Source of the DNA: Mesostigma viride
Taxonomy: Eukaryota; Streptophyta; Mesostigmatophyceae; Mesostigmatales; Mesostigmataceae
Length of the DNA stretch: 64,000 nt
Assembly: GCA_009746045.1 (NCBI GenBank)
Contig: RPFO01000041.1
Span: 4,530,920-4,594,919, forward strand
Direction of reading: 5' to 3'
Positions 1-8,687 of this stretch are shown piece by piece. The notes beneath the pieces were generated by a model. It did not search any database and had not been told where the DNA came from. It was given only the letters and a program-made list of their open reading frames with translations. The position numbers and the translations under genes are program-made. How positions within the stretch are numbered: position 1 is the stretch's first letter; the number at the start of each line of letters is the position of its first letter.

Positions 1-1
1 C

Positions 2-547
2 CCTCTACCTCGTATTGATGATATATTTAATAAGGTTAAAGGTTCTACCTGTTTCACGGTACTGGATTGTGCAGATGGTTTTTGGCAACTGCGTATAGCG
101 CCCGAGGATTGCCATAAAACCGCCTTTGCTACCCCTTTTGGTCATTATCAGTTTAGAGTAGCGGCTATGGGACTCTGTAATTCTCCTGCCTCTTTTCAAA
201 TGTTAATGAATGAAGTGCTTAGACCTGTTATGGGTTATTCTCACCTTCCCCAAGTGTCCTCTGATTTAAAGGATCCTTCCTTTTCCTCTGTTTCTTTAGC
301 TGAGCACGATCGTTCTTGTGCTCAGGCTTACTTAGATGACATCCTTATTTACTCCCCTGATTTTGAAACGCACCTACGTGATTTAAAGAAAGTCCTAGAA
401 ATAATGTCTGAAAATTCCTTGTGGGCTCGCCGTGCTAAAGTTCGTTCTGGTAGGAGTGTACCATTTTTAGGACATGTTTTGTCAGATGCCGGTGTCGCTA
501 CCGACCCGGATAAAACTAAGTCAATCCAGGAATGGCCTACCCCTACC
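2..547 (+). pseudogene. gypsy-1 reverse transcriptase, part 1 (truncated by insertion)
   Basis: Open in frame from base 2 to the Copia insertion. It starts within the palm domain (PLPRIDDIF) and has the LDCADGFWQL and FRVAAMGLCNSPASFQ blocks. The catalytic box YLDD lies in AQAYLDDILIYS, and the end of the RT connection region reads VPFLGHVLSDAG. This enzyme copies retrotransposon RNA to cDNA in virus-like particles. The frame breaks after EWPTPT where the Copia LTR begins, and the next residues (DVKSVRSFLG) are encoded from 8051, so the two parts were once contiguous. The start is missing because the window begins inside the gene. Confidence 0.93.
543..547 (+). repeat. Target site duplication of the Copia element (left copy, CTACC)
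   Basis: CTACC directly precedes the left LTR and is repeated at 8046-8050 directly after the right LTR. Removing the element and one copy rejoins the gypsy-1 frame exactly. A 5-bp duplication is the usual length for LTR retrotransposon integrases. Confidence 0.95.
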
Positions 548-926
548 AGTTAGTCTAAGTCTCCCGCCTGTAGCCTAAGTGGACACGTGCCAGCACCGCC
601 GGCGCCCAATTGGGTACTGGGACGGTGCTGGACTAAAGCAGTCGTGGCATGGACACGTGGCTGTACTCAGTATGTGATGAGCCGGTACCTCAGTACCGGG
701 ACTGTAGTTGTCATGTTAGGACTGACTAGATCAGGTTGTAACTGATAGGTTAGTCCGTCCAGGATCAGTAAGTTAGTTTAACTTACGCAAAGTCTGGCCA
801 GCCATAGTTGACGGCTGGCCAGCAGTATATGTGCCATTCTATCCTAATGCCAAGGTGTCTCGTCGTTCACGCACACACACGCCATTTGGCAGTGCCCAAG
901 CATTCCAAGCTTTGTGTTGCATAACT
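548..926 (+). repeat. Copia 5' LTR (379 bp)
   Basis: Matches 7667-8045 over its full length with a constant offset of 7119 bases. The ends form a 5-bp inverted repeat, AGTTA and TAACT, rather than the usual TG/CA. It contains two strong stem-loops: 768-786 (arms GTAAGTTA/TAACTTAC, 3-base loop) and 794-822 (arms CTGGCCAGCC/GGCTGGCCAG, 9-base loop). The first stem contains the LTR terminal motif AGTTA/TAACT. A TATA-like stretch (AGTATATG) follows the second. No conventional TGG primer binding site follows at 927. Confidence 0.95.
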
Positions 927-1030
927 TGCATTAAAAACTCCAAAAACATACACACGACAAAACGACGAGCGTGCGAAACGTTCAGTTCGCAAACACCCAT
1001 TTCCATTTTTTTACCCATCTTTTTGAACCA

Positions 1031-2329
1031 ATGGCTCCCAAGAACAACAAGGGAAAGGCCCTTATGGGCGCGACTTCCTCGGAGGAGGAGTCGCCGTCGG
1101 TGACGAAGTACCAGTCTTCGTCGTCCCCGATGTCCGATGACTCGGGAACGTCGGACTCGATCTTGGAGAGTATGCGCCAGGAGTACCAGAACCGGGATGC
1201 TCAGGATCCCATGCATCCTGAGGATGCGGCGATGGCGGCAGCCGACCCGACGTACCGTGACGTTGTGGAGAACGTCGTGGTGCGCGTTCCCCTGATGCGT
1301 AGGGCGCGGGGGTCGACCCCGGTGGTGCGTCAGAGGGGACCACCATATGCACCACGCGGTGCGGGGGCGGGGCCCGAGTCGGAAGAGGAGGCGAGTGGGG
1401 AGTCCGGCAGCGTGTCGGAAACCAGCTCGCTGGGTTTGTTTGGACTGCAGCCATCGTCGGCTGACGAGGAGCGCAGTGCGCAGGTGGCAGCGGATGCTGC
1501 AATGGCGCAGAGCCTGCAGGAGCAGGAGTCCGCAGAAGAGCGGAGGTTGGCTGTGCGCTCACGTGAGCGCGCCCAACAAATGGAGGACGCTGCTAGGGTC
1601 CGCGCGGCATTGATGAGGAGGTCAGCGTCGCCGTCGCCGACCTATGACGTGGTGAGGCGGGCGGACCTGGCGTGTTTCCAGCGCCTTCGACGGTCCGCAA
1701 CGATCCCGAGGGAGATTGATGGGGTGTTGCAGGAGTCGGAGTATTCTTTGACGGGTCCGTCGGCGTCCGAAGCGGACGACCTGGTGGAGATGACGCCGGC
1801 TATGCAGGCGCGAGAGAAGGAGGCGCAGAGGAGGCTCGCGGTCTTCAAGGCGGAGCGGGAGAAGAAGCAGCGGAGGCGGGACGTGATCGCGCAGAGGAAG
1901 CTGCGCGAGCAGCAAGAGCGTGACAGGGCGGAGGCGCTCGCGACCAGGATTCGGGTGAAGATGGCTCACACCAAGGTGAGGTGTGAGCGTCTCACCCGCG
2001 ACCTGAAGAGCTGGAAATACCGGAAGGTCGCGGAGATAGCACCTTTGCAGGGGCCGGCTCGTCGGGAAGCCGAGGAGCGCTACCGCAGGAAGCTGGCCGC
2101 CTGGGAGGCAAGCGTAGGTCGCCTGGAGAGGCGTATGCTGAAGCAGCGACGCCGTATGTCGAAGAACATCAAGAAGGCTGCGGTGAGGGGATGCATGGGG
2201 GAGGCGGTAAGAGCTGAATTTGGTTTGATGCCGGATGAACGCATTTCTACCGAGCAACTTACCATTTTTTGTCGCAGCCAACGCATACCATCTCAAACCG
2301 AGACGGCACAGCGGCAAGGACCAGGGTGA
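1031..2329 (+). CDS. Copia element 5' ORF, acidic then long coiled-coil protein
   Basis: About 432 residues from the ATG at 1031 (MAPKNNKGKALMG). An in-frame ATG at 971 would add 20 unlike residues. The first ~200 residues are acidic and serine-rich. From about residue 170 to 400 the protein is Glu/Arg/Lys-rich with the spacing of a long coiled coil. I recognise no domain. It precedes Gag in another frame and overlaps it by about 60 bases. A polypyrimidine stretch ending in CAG near 2279 could be a splice acceptor for making Gag from spliced RNA. It may be a structural or RNA-binding accessory protein; that is a guess. Confidence 0.6.
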   Translation: MAPKNNKGKALMGATSSEEESPSVTKYQSSSSPMSDDSGTSDSILESMRQEYQNRDAQDPMHPEDAAMAAADPTYRDVVENVVVRVPLMRRARGSTPVVRQRGPPYAPRGAGAGPESEEEASGESGSVSETSSLGLFGLQPSSADEERSAQVAADAAMAQSLQEQESAEERRLAVRSRERAQQMEDAARVRAALMRRSASPSPTYDVVRRADLACFQRLRRSATIPREIDGVLQESEYSLTGPSASEADDLVEMTPAMQAREKEAQRRLAVFKAEREKKQRRRDVIAQRKLREQQERDRAEALATRIRVKMAHTKVRCERLTRDLKSWKYRKVAEIAPLQGPARREAEERYRRKLAAWEASVGRLERRMLKQRRRMSKNIKKAAVRGCMGEAVRAEFGLMPDERISTEQLTIFCRSQRIPSQTETAQRQGPG

Positions 2330-2655
2330 CGCACCGGGGCGAACCCGGTCCAGCGACCTTGTCGCACCGGGAGGACATCCGGAGGCAACTCCAACTGGCC
2401 CAGCAGATGCTGGACGAGGGGCGGGAGCTCACCCCGGGCGAGCATGGCCGCCTAGCAGACACGGTGGCGAGGCTGGTGGCCTCGCTGAAGCCAACAAAAC
2501 GAAGGGCACCGGAGGAGGCGTGCCAGCCACAGCAAAAACGCAGGAGGGACGAGAGGGACGAGGGGGAGGATGACGGGGAGAGGGGGGGCAACCAGGGCGG
2601 GGGTGGACACGGCACCCAGGAGTCTGCACCAACACGGCACGAGGGCGGGGAGCGG

Positions 2656-2687
<32 letters not shown>

Positions 2688-3492
2688 GCAGCAGCAGCCA
2701 CAACCAGCAGGAACGACCACAACCTCCAATATGGCCTTGAACAGGCCCAGGTTTGATCCAAAAAAGAAAGAGGACAAGCTAGTGTTTCCGGGTTTGCCAG
2801 AGGGCCACACCCAGGACGAAGCTAGGGAGTGGTTGTTTAAGTTGTCACATGCATATGCTAGCGACAATGTCCGTGATTGGTTTGCCTCTCTACGTGCGTC
2901 CACACCCATCCATCAATCTGCCAAGCCTATCCAGCAGTTGGTACAATTGTACCAAAAGCGTGCCAGCAGCGGGGTAGACGTGGCAGAAAATGTGTTGTGG
3001 GCGCAGTTCATGGTTGATCTTAGGGCACTTGTTACCACGGGGGAGCACTTAGAAGTGCTTAAGGGCTTCCAGTGGATAGAGGCCTATAAGGTCAATAAGC
3101 GTGACTATGTGAGTGACAACAAAAAATATGTCATGTACATAGAGGGAGATGAGGAGCTGAAGAAGCTCAATGCCAAGTACCTAGTACACCTATGGCTACA
3201 AAAGGCAGAACTGGACCCCACCACCCTGTCAGTAATCCTGGCAGGTCTGAAGGATAAGTGGGAGGACTTCAGGAAGGCAATGGCCTATGTGCAGCAATGC
3301 CTAGAGCCGTTTGCTGCTGCAGCCAAGGAGGGAAAGGTGAAGCAGGTAAAGGGGGAGGAAGCCTCAGGTACGGGGCTCTCCAAGAAGCAGATGCAGTCGC
3401 TGGTAGCCCAGGTAAAGGCGGTAATGGGGGGGATAAAAACAAAAACAACAAAAGTGGGGGAGGTGGAAACAAGGGGGGGGAAAGAACAATAA
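2269..3492 (+). CDS. Copia element Gag (capsid region)
   Basis: 407 residues. The N-terminal part is basic and low complexity, with a pure glutamine run encoded by CAG/CAA repeats at about 2655-2699. From about residue 155 follows a folded region with the look of a Copia Gag (a short basic start, then PGLPEGHTQDEAREWLFKLS, a helix-rich middle, and KDKWEDFRKAM near residue 335). Gag packages the RNA into virus-like particles. The frame leaves the natural protein at the G run near 3425. The continuation with Lys/Asn/Gly-rich linker and zinc knuckle lies in the other two frames up to about 3640. Confidence 0.75.
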
Positions 3493-3930
3493 CAATAAAA
3501 ACAGAAAACAAAGTGGGGGAGCTAGCAAGCCAGGGGGTGCTAAGCCAGCAGGGGGGGACAAGAGGTTGCCTCATGACCCCACCAAGCATTGCACTAGGTG
3601 CCTTTGTAAGGGGCACCTAAAAGATGACTGCTGGAAAGGCAAACCCGACTATGGTTCTGACGTTGATGTTTGTCCTGGATGCTGGAAAACACGTCACCCC
3701 ATTGCAGCAGGAGCGCGCTGCACGGCACCCAGGCACAACAAGACACGCCAGGGCGCTACAACCGCGCGGGGGCGGCAGACCAGGGTGACACCTGTAAGCT
3801 ACCCTCACCATTTTTCACAAATGGTTTCCTGTTACCTTCTGTCTGCCAAGTGTTGCCTGAGTGTGATGATGTGGATTGGGAAGTGGCATATGACATGACA
3901 CTGTCACACATGATGCGTGACCCACCATAG
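3493..3930 (+). pseudogene. Copia Gag zinc knuckle and linker, split over frames
   Basis: A CCHC zinc knuckle of the form C-x2-C-x4-H-x4-C is encoded at 3590-3631 (CTRCLCKGHLKDDC), followed by a second Cys-rich motif (CPGCW). It is reached from the Gag frame only after two frame changes, at the G runs near 3425-3432 and 3472-3480. A third change lies between 3700 and 3850, before a piece reading WEVAYDMTLSHMM that ends at the stop at 3928. The knuckle normally binds element RNA. Frame changes at homopolymers may be mutations, assembly errors or, less likely, programmed slippage. Confidence 0.7.
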
Positions 3931-5233
3931 CTCCCTTAGTGCAGCAGCAGAAAAGGTAATCACGTATGGTGCTCTAGCAGAGCAACTGCACAAGGTTATG
4001 GGCCATGAGGCTGTGGCTGAAAGGCTAGCCAATAAAATACAAGGCCATGATCTGGAACAGATGTGCAGGCACGTACGTAAGCACTGTGAGCAATGTCAGC
4101 TATATGCTCCTAAGCCCAGAAAATGGCATGTGGCCACACCACCACTGGCTAGAGGCAAACTGGTTGGGGATGTTATACACGTGGTGAAGGACACGGTATA
4201 CTACCTAGTCATAAAGGATGCCTGGTCAAGGTTTGTGGTAGTGGAGCCCCTGCCTGGGATGGATAAAGAGCAGCTGCACAGAGCTTTACAGATAGCCTTG
4301 GCACGTTTTCACCCCATTGAAAAAGTAATGCTGGATCAGCAGTTTCTCTGCATCCAGGACAGGAATGACCTGCCCAAGATAGAAGTGTCTGGGGCTCAAG
4401 ATCATGAACGTCAGGGGTTGGTAGAACGTACCATGAGAGCCATCAGGGATGTGATAAGAAAAATGCCATCCAGGTTGGCTGACTCTGGTAGCTATGCTGA
4501 CAGGGCATCTTGGGCAGCAGGGGTGACTACCCAGCTAAACGCCAAACCAATAATGTCCTCACCTTTTGGGGAAATCACCCCAACTGGCCTTCAGTCAGGC
4601 AGCTATGCTTCAGAGGTACACACTCACTACAACACACAAAGGCAGCACTTAGCCAAGTTGCTGGCAAAGAAAGACAAAAACAATGCCAGGCCTGTGTTTG
4701 AAGTGGGGGACCATGTGTTATTTTTCAGAGAGGGTGACAGAGGAAGAGCACACTCTGCCAGATGGCACGGTCCAGCTGTAGTCACCAAAATTCATGAAGA
4801 AGGGACTGCAGTCACTATACAACATGACAGAGAGCGTGTGGTCAGCAAGCATAGACTCAAGCTTTATTACCCACCACTGGCAGACGTGTCAGGGGTAGAA
4901 TTCTTGGACATGGATTCAGAGCAGGAGTCTGGTGGATTGATCTCACCCAATGAATTGGCTAAGGACGTCATTGATGCAAGCACTAGCACCACAGTAGAAG
5001 CTCCTGTGTTCCTCAGTAGTGCAGCCCCACTACAACCCAATAGTCCACCTGGGCAGGAGGACGGTGCACAGGGTGAGCAGCAGGTAGCACCTCCCTCACA
5101 CCTGGAGGAGTCACAAAAAGAGCAGATCCTGTCGTTCCCAGGAAGTCATTTGCTGAGATTCTTAAGGCCTTGCACAAGGCACACAACACTAAAGCAGTTG
5201 TGGCAACAGGTACAGCACAGGTCAATGCTGTAG
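3917..5233 (+). CDS. Copia element integrase
   Basis: 438 residues. The zinc-binding HHCC module is clear: H25-x4-H30 and C57-x2-C60. The catalytic core follows, with candidate acidic residues D85 (GDVIHV), D140 (MLDQQF) and E170 (GLVERTMR). The D-E spacing is about 29, short of the usual ~35. A C-terminal region with VFEVGDHVLFF and WHGPAVVTKI resembles the integrase DNA-binding end. The tail (after ~residue 340) is Ser/Glu-rich. Integrase joins cDNA to the chromosome. It begins just before the stop of the upstream frame and overlaps the protease-RT frame (from 5170) by 64 bases, suggesting frameshift or reinitiation. Its position before the protease-like domain is atypical. Confidence 0.88.
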   Translation: MTHHSSLSAAAEKVITYGALAEQLHKVMGHEAVAERLANKIQGHDLEQMCRHVRKHCEQCQLYAPKPRKWHVATPPLARGKLVGDVIHVVKDTVYYLVIKDAWSRFVVVEPLPGMDKEQLHRALQIALARFHPIEKVMLDQQFLCIQDRNDLPKIEVSGAQDHERQGLVERTMRAIRDVIRKMPSRLADSGSYADRASWAAGVTTQLNAKPIMSSPFGEITPTGLQSGSYASEVHTHYNTQRQHLAKLLAKKDKNNARPVFEVGDHVLFFREGDRGRAHSARWHGPAVVTKIHEEGTAVTIQHDRERVVSKHRLKLYYPPLADVSGVEFLDMDSEQESGGLISPNELAKDVIDASTSTTVEAPVFLSSAAPLQPNSPPGQEDGAQGEQQVAPPSHLEESQKEQILSFPGSHLLRFLRPCTRHTTLKQLWQQVQHRSML

Positions 5234-7296
5234 GGGATGCAGGTCAAGATCCTAGTATTTTGGCTGTAGACACCCAAGCACAGGTGAGTATCATCAGTGC
5301 AGAAGCTGTATCTGGTCTGAAAATGAAGGCCTCACCATGGGCTAGAGTGTCAGATTTTTCAGGCAAAACCAAAATGCAGGTCAAAGGTCAGGTGAGCATT
5401 CAAATCTTGGGTATGCCCACTCCATTTCAGGTGGTTGAGGGTTACTCAGGGAATGCCCTGTTAGGGGAACCTTTTGTATCTTACCCTGGTGTTGTCATCT
5501 CAGCTGGGAGGTTGAGTGTGGCAGGGGTAGGACAGGTGCCTCTAGATCATTTTAAAATCCCTTTGAGCCAGATTAGCACTGGGTTGGATGCTGCCATCAA
5601 TGCAGTTAAGCCCAAGTACCTCCCAGGTCAGGAACCGTGTGTGGAGGACCTCATACACTCTCAAAAGCTACACCCTTCAGCGTTTGGGCTTGGTAGATGG
5701 GATGTTGCATCCATGTCTCCCCTGTCCTATGATGATATTGTACGGGACTGCCAGACGCAGATTGGGTTTCTTAAGTGGCTTGAGGCTTTTACCAAAGCCA
5801 GGGAGGAGTGGGTTGTTCCAGATGCACGTAGTCCCACACACACACCACCTGTGACTCCTCTTGATGCTATGCCAGCTGGAGCCAAGAAGCTAAGGTTAAA
5901 GTTTGTGTGCAAGCATAAACCTCAGGCTGATGGGGGACCACCCATTTTCCATGCTAGGCCATGTGTTACTGAGTTCAGGGGCTCTACAGAGCTGACAGAG
6001 GCTGAGCTTTATACTCCTGGTATTCAGCAAACGTCTCTCAAGGTGTTGCTTTCCTTGTTTTTGCATCAGCTTAATACAGGGAAGGATTATGTGTGTAAAG
6101 CCACAGATATCAAAAGAGCCTTTCTAAAGGGGGACCCTGCCATAGCACAGCAGGTCTGGAGAGGTCAGGTATACGTGGTGAATACTCCTAAGGTGTGGCA
6201 CAGGGATATTGTTCAACCCTTGTTGAGGCCAAACCTGGGGGTTGAAGGGTTGCAGTCAGCTCCAAAAATTTTTAGGCTGTCTGCACAGGAGGTATTCATG
6301 AAGCTAGGGGCCACCTATGATGACATTGACCCTTGCCTGTTTGTCATCCCACACCCTGATGGAATGATGATGTTTGTCTGGCATGGGGATGATCAGTTAA
6401 TCTCAGGTCCTAGAGCTGCAGTGGATGCTTTCATAGCTCAGGTGTCTGCCAGTTTTGAGATTGGCAAGCAGCTAGAGCTGGGCAAGGAGCCAGTCAAGTT
6501 CTGTGGCATGATGCTTGAGTTGCTGCAGCAGCAGGGCAGCTGGGTTTGTTCCATGCAGGCCTCTGCTGAATACATTAAGTCTTGTCTGGATGTCCTGCCT
6601 GTTCACATCACCCCTGACATGTGCCCTACCATTAGAGGCAAGCTTGGTTGGCTATGTGCTACATGTGCACCCCACCTGGCTTTTGTGAGCAGGGTAGATG
6701 ATGAGGTACTACAGGAGGTAGGAGCACGGGCAATCAAGCAGTTGTTGCATGATGGTCCACCTTTGATGCTTCACTCACTGGACCTGTTTACTCCCATTCA
6801 CATCACGTGCATGATGGATAGTTCAATGGAGTCCAGGGTAGTTACCAAGGTTCAAGCCAGAGAGGCTGGATTGTTTTTCCTGCATAACCAAGGTGGGAAG
6901 AAGTCACTAGTCTCCTGGTTCAGTAGATTGCACAAGAGGAAAGCTGTGAGTAGCAATGTAGCTGAATGCAGGGCTGTGGTATCTTCTGTCTTGCATGCAA
7001 GGTATCTCAATCACTTGCTGGTCTGGCTTCAACACCAGGCTGGTAGCTCTGCAGGAGTGAAAGCACATTTGCTGACTGACTCTCAATCTATCATCTCTTT
7101 CCTTGCCAATCCTTTGGCTGTACACTCGGACCTGGATTGGATTGTGCTAAAACAGGAATGCAAGTACCTGGAGTCTAAAGCCCACGTCAGGGACAAAGAC
7201 AATGCTGCAGATGCACTGACCAAGGTGCCACAAGCCGCAGGACCACAATACCAGGTCTTGTATGGGTTGATGAACCCTGGTTACAGTCTGAAGTGA
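5170..7296 (+). CDS. Copia element protease-like, reverse transcriptase and RNase H polyprotein
   Basis: 708 residues. Residues ~30-115 resemble a retropepsin: LAVDTQAQVSII at the active site and NALLGEPF for the second conserved block. The catalytic triplet reads D34-T-Q rather than D-T-G. Then comes a Copia-type RT (RVT_2): KHKPQ with HARPCVTEFRG, the block ATDIKRAFLKGD, and a YxDD equivalent HGDD (Asp 407-408). The RNase H region starts near MMDSSME and ends with the Copia hallmark ADALTK. The frame is intact throughout. The altered protease triad makes proteolysis doubtful unless Gln is tolerated. The stop at 7294 is followed by the 3' UTR. Confidence 0.88.
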   Translation: MHKAHNTKAVVATGTAQVNAVGDAGQDPSILAVDTQAQVSIISAEAVSGLKMKASPWARVSDFSGKTKMQVKGQVSIQILGMPTPFQVVEGYSGNALLGEPFVSYPGVVISAGRLSVAGVGQVPLDHFKIPLSQISTGLDAAINAVKPKYLPGQEPCVEDLIHSQKLHPSAFGLGRWDVASMSPLSYDDIVRDCQTQIGFLKWLEAFTKAREEWVVPDARSPTHTPPVTPLDAMPAGAKKLRLKFVCKHKPQADGGPPIFHARPCVTEFRGSTELTEAELYTPGIQQTSLKVLLSLFLHQLNTGKDYVCKATDIKRAFLKGDPAIAQQVWRGQVYVVNTPKVWHRDIVQPLLRPNLGVEGLQSAPKIFRLSAQEVFMKLGATYDDIDPCLFVIPHPDGMMMFVWHGDDQLISGPRAAVDAFIAQVSASFEIGKQLELGKEPVKFCGMMLELLQQQGSWVCSMQASAEYIKSCLDVLPVHITPDMCPTIRGKLGWLCATCAPHLAFVSRVDDEVLQEVGARAIKQLLHDGPPLMLHSLDLFTPIHITCMMDSSMESRVVTKVQAREAGLFFLHNQGGKKSLVSWFSRLHKRKAVSSNVAECRAVVSSVLHARYLNHLLVWLQHQAGSSAGVKAHLLTDSQSIISFLANPLAVHSDLDWIVLKQECKYLESKAHVRDKDNAADALTKVPQAAGPQYQVLYGLMNPGYSLK

Positions 7297-7666
7297 CTGG
7301 CACATTGTACATGTTAGCCCATGACCCCCTGCCTAATACTGCGGCTGCAAGGCTGCAGTGGCAGCTGGGTAGTTTTCTGACAGTGAGAAGCACTGGTCTA
7401 GAAAGTTGGGACATGATGAATGTGTTATTTATTGAATAAAATTTTGTGAGACACTTGTTTGGATGACCATGACATGCTGGGGCCTGGAGCACCCATCTCA
7501 CTATGCTTGAGACATGGGGCCTTTTTAATGCATCTCTTGTACATGTGTGAGGTGACCTTTGGGTCCTAGTAGGTTATCTGACAGTTTTTTAAGGCATTGG
7601 GAATGGCTGCGTCCATTTGATGGCTATGTGTGTTTCTGTTGAAACCCAAAGAAAACTTAAAGTGGG
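7297..7666 (+). promoter_or_regulatory. Copia 3' untranslated region with polypurine tract
   Basis: Noncoding. It holds an AATAAA hexamer at about 7434 and ends with a purine-rich stretch (7648-7666, AAAGAAAACTTAAAGTGGG) directly against the 3' LTR. That is the expected plus-strand primer position. Confidence 0.7.
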
Positions 7667-8045
7667 AGTTAGTCTAAGTCTCCCGCCTGTAGCCTAAGTG
7701 GACACGTGCCAGCACCGCCGGCGCCCAATTGGGTACTGGGACGGTGCTGGACTAAAGCAGTCGTGGCATGGACACGTGGCTGTACTCAGTATGTGATGAG
7801 CCGGTACCTCAGTACCGGGACTGTAGTTGTCATGTTAGGACTGACTAGATCAGGTTGTAACTGATAGGTTAGTCCGTCCAGGATCAGTAAGTTAGTTTAA
7901 CTTACGCAAAGTCTGGCCAGCCATAGTTGACGGCTGGCCAGCAGTATATGTGCCATTCTATCCTAATGCCAAGGTGTCTCGTCGTTCACGCACACACACG
8001 CCATTTGGCAGTGCCCAAGCATTCCAAGCTTTGTGTTGCATAACT
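7667..8045 (+). repeat. Copia 3' LTR (379 bp)
   Basis: Copy of 548-926 with no difference that I can see, including both stem-loops (7887-7905 and 7913-7941). Ends in TAACT, followed by the target duplication CTACC at 8046-8050. Confidence 0.95.
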
Positions 8046-8050
8046 CTACC

Positions 8051-8687
8051 GACGTTAAAAGTGTACGTAGTTTCCTAGGGATTGCCTCTTACTATAGGCG
8101 TTTTATCCCTCGTTTCGCAACTATAGCAGCCCCTATCAATCATTTATTAAAGAAAGATATCCCCTTTATCTGGAGTAGTGAGTGTCAGTCTGCTTTTCAG
8201 TGTTTGAAATCCCTACTCCTCTCTCCTCCCGTACTCATCCTACCCGATACTTCCAAACCCTTTGTGGTAGCTACAGACGCTAGTAAGGTAGCAATAGGGG
8301 GCGTCCTTCTCCAGGATCAGGGTCAGGGCTTACAGCCAATTGTTGAGTATATCTCTAGGACAATGCTCCCTGCGGAGCGTAAGTATCCTGTACACCAGCA
8401 GGAACTCTTAGCTGTGGTGTATTGTTGCCACGCGTGGCAGCACTTTCTTAAAGGTGCCCAATTTGATGTTTGCCTGAATGAACCCTGTGAGATAGATCCT
8501 TATCGATTAGTTAGTTATACAAACGAACCACCGTCCCCTTACCCATCTGCTCTCCCAACCCAACCTTACCCCTCGTCAGGCGCGCTGGATGGAGTTTTTA
8601 GCACAGTTTTCCCCTTTTAAACTTCAGTATGTTAAAGGTGTAGATAACATAGTACCTGATGCACTCTCCCGTCGCGCAGATTACTAG
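8051..8687 (+). pseudogene. gypsy-1 RNase H region
   Basis: Continues the reverse transcriptase after the Copia insertion: DVKSVRSFLGIASYYRRF, then LILPDTSKPFVVATDASK (catalytic Asp block), HQQELLAVV (catalytic Glu) and YVKGVDNIVPDALSRR at the end. One extra A near 8525 shifts the frame in the middle. The downstream frame then reads the expected HRPLTHLL-type block. A second shift with a TAG stop sits near 8685. In the intact element this domain degrades the RNA strand of the RNA:DNA hybrid. Confidence 0.9.

Larger units (their letters stand above)
548..8045 (+). mobile_element. Complete Ty1/copia-like LTR retrotransposon nested in gypsy-1
   Basis: 7498 bp bounded by two 379-bp LTRs that read as identical, flanked by CTACC duplications. 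Internal frames encode, in order, a coiled-coil protein, a capsid-like Gag, a zinc knuckle, an integrase, a retropepsin-like domain, a Copia-type reverse transcriptase and RNase H. Two things are unusual. The integrase lies before the protease-like domain, whereas canonical Copia order is Gag-PR-INT-RT-RH. The LTR ends are AGTTA/TAACT, not TG/CA. The identical LTRs imply a recent insertion, yet the gag-zinc knuckle region changes frame at G runs. Confidence 0.93.

Noticed and set aside
1062-2317. Long minus-strand frames opposite the Copia 5' ORF and Gag
   Set aside because: Arg/Pro/Leu-rich shadows of GC-rich coding sequence; no family resemblance.
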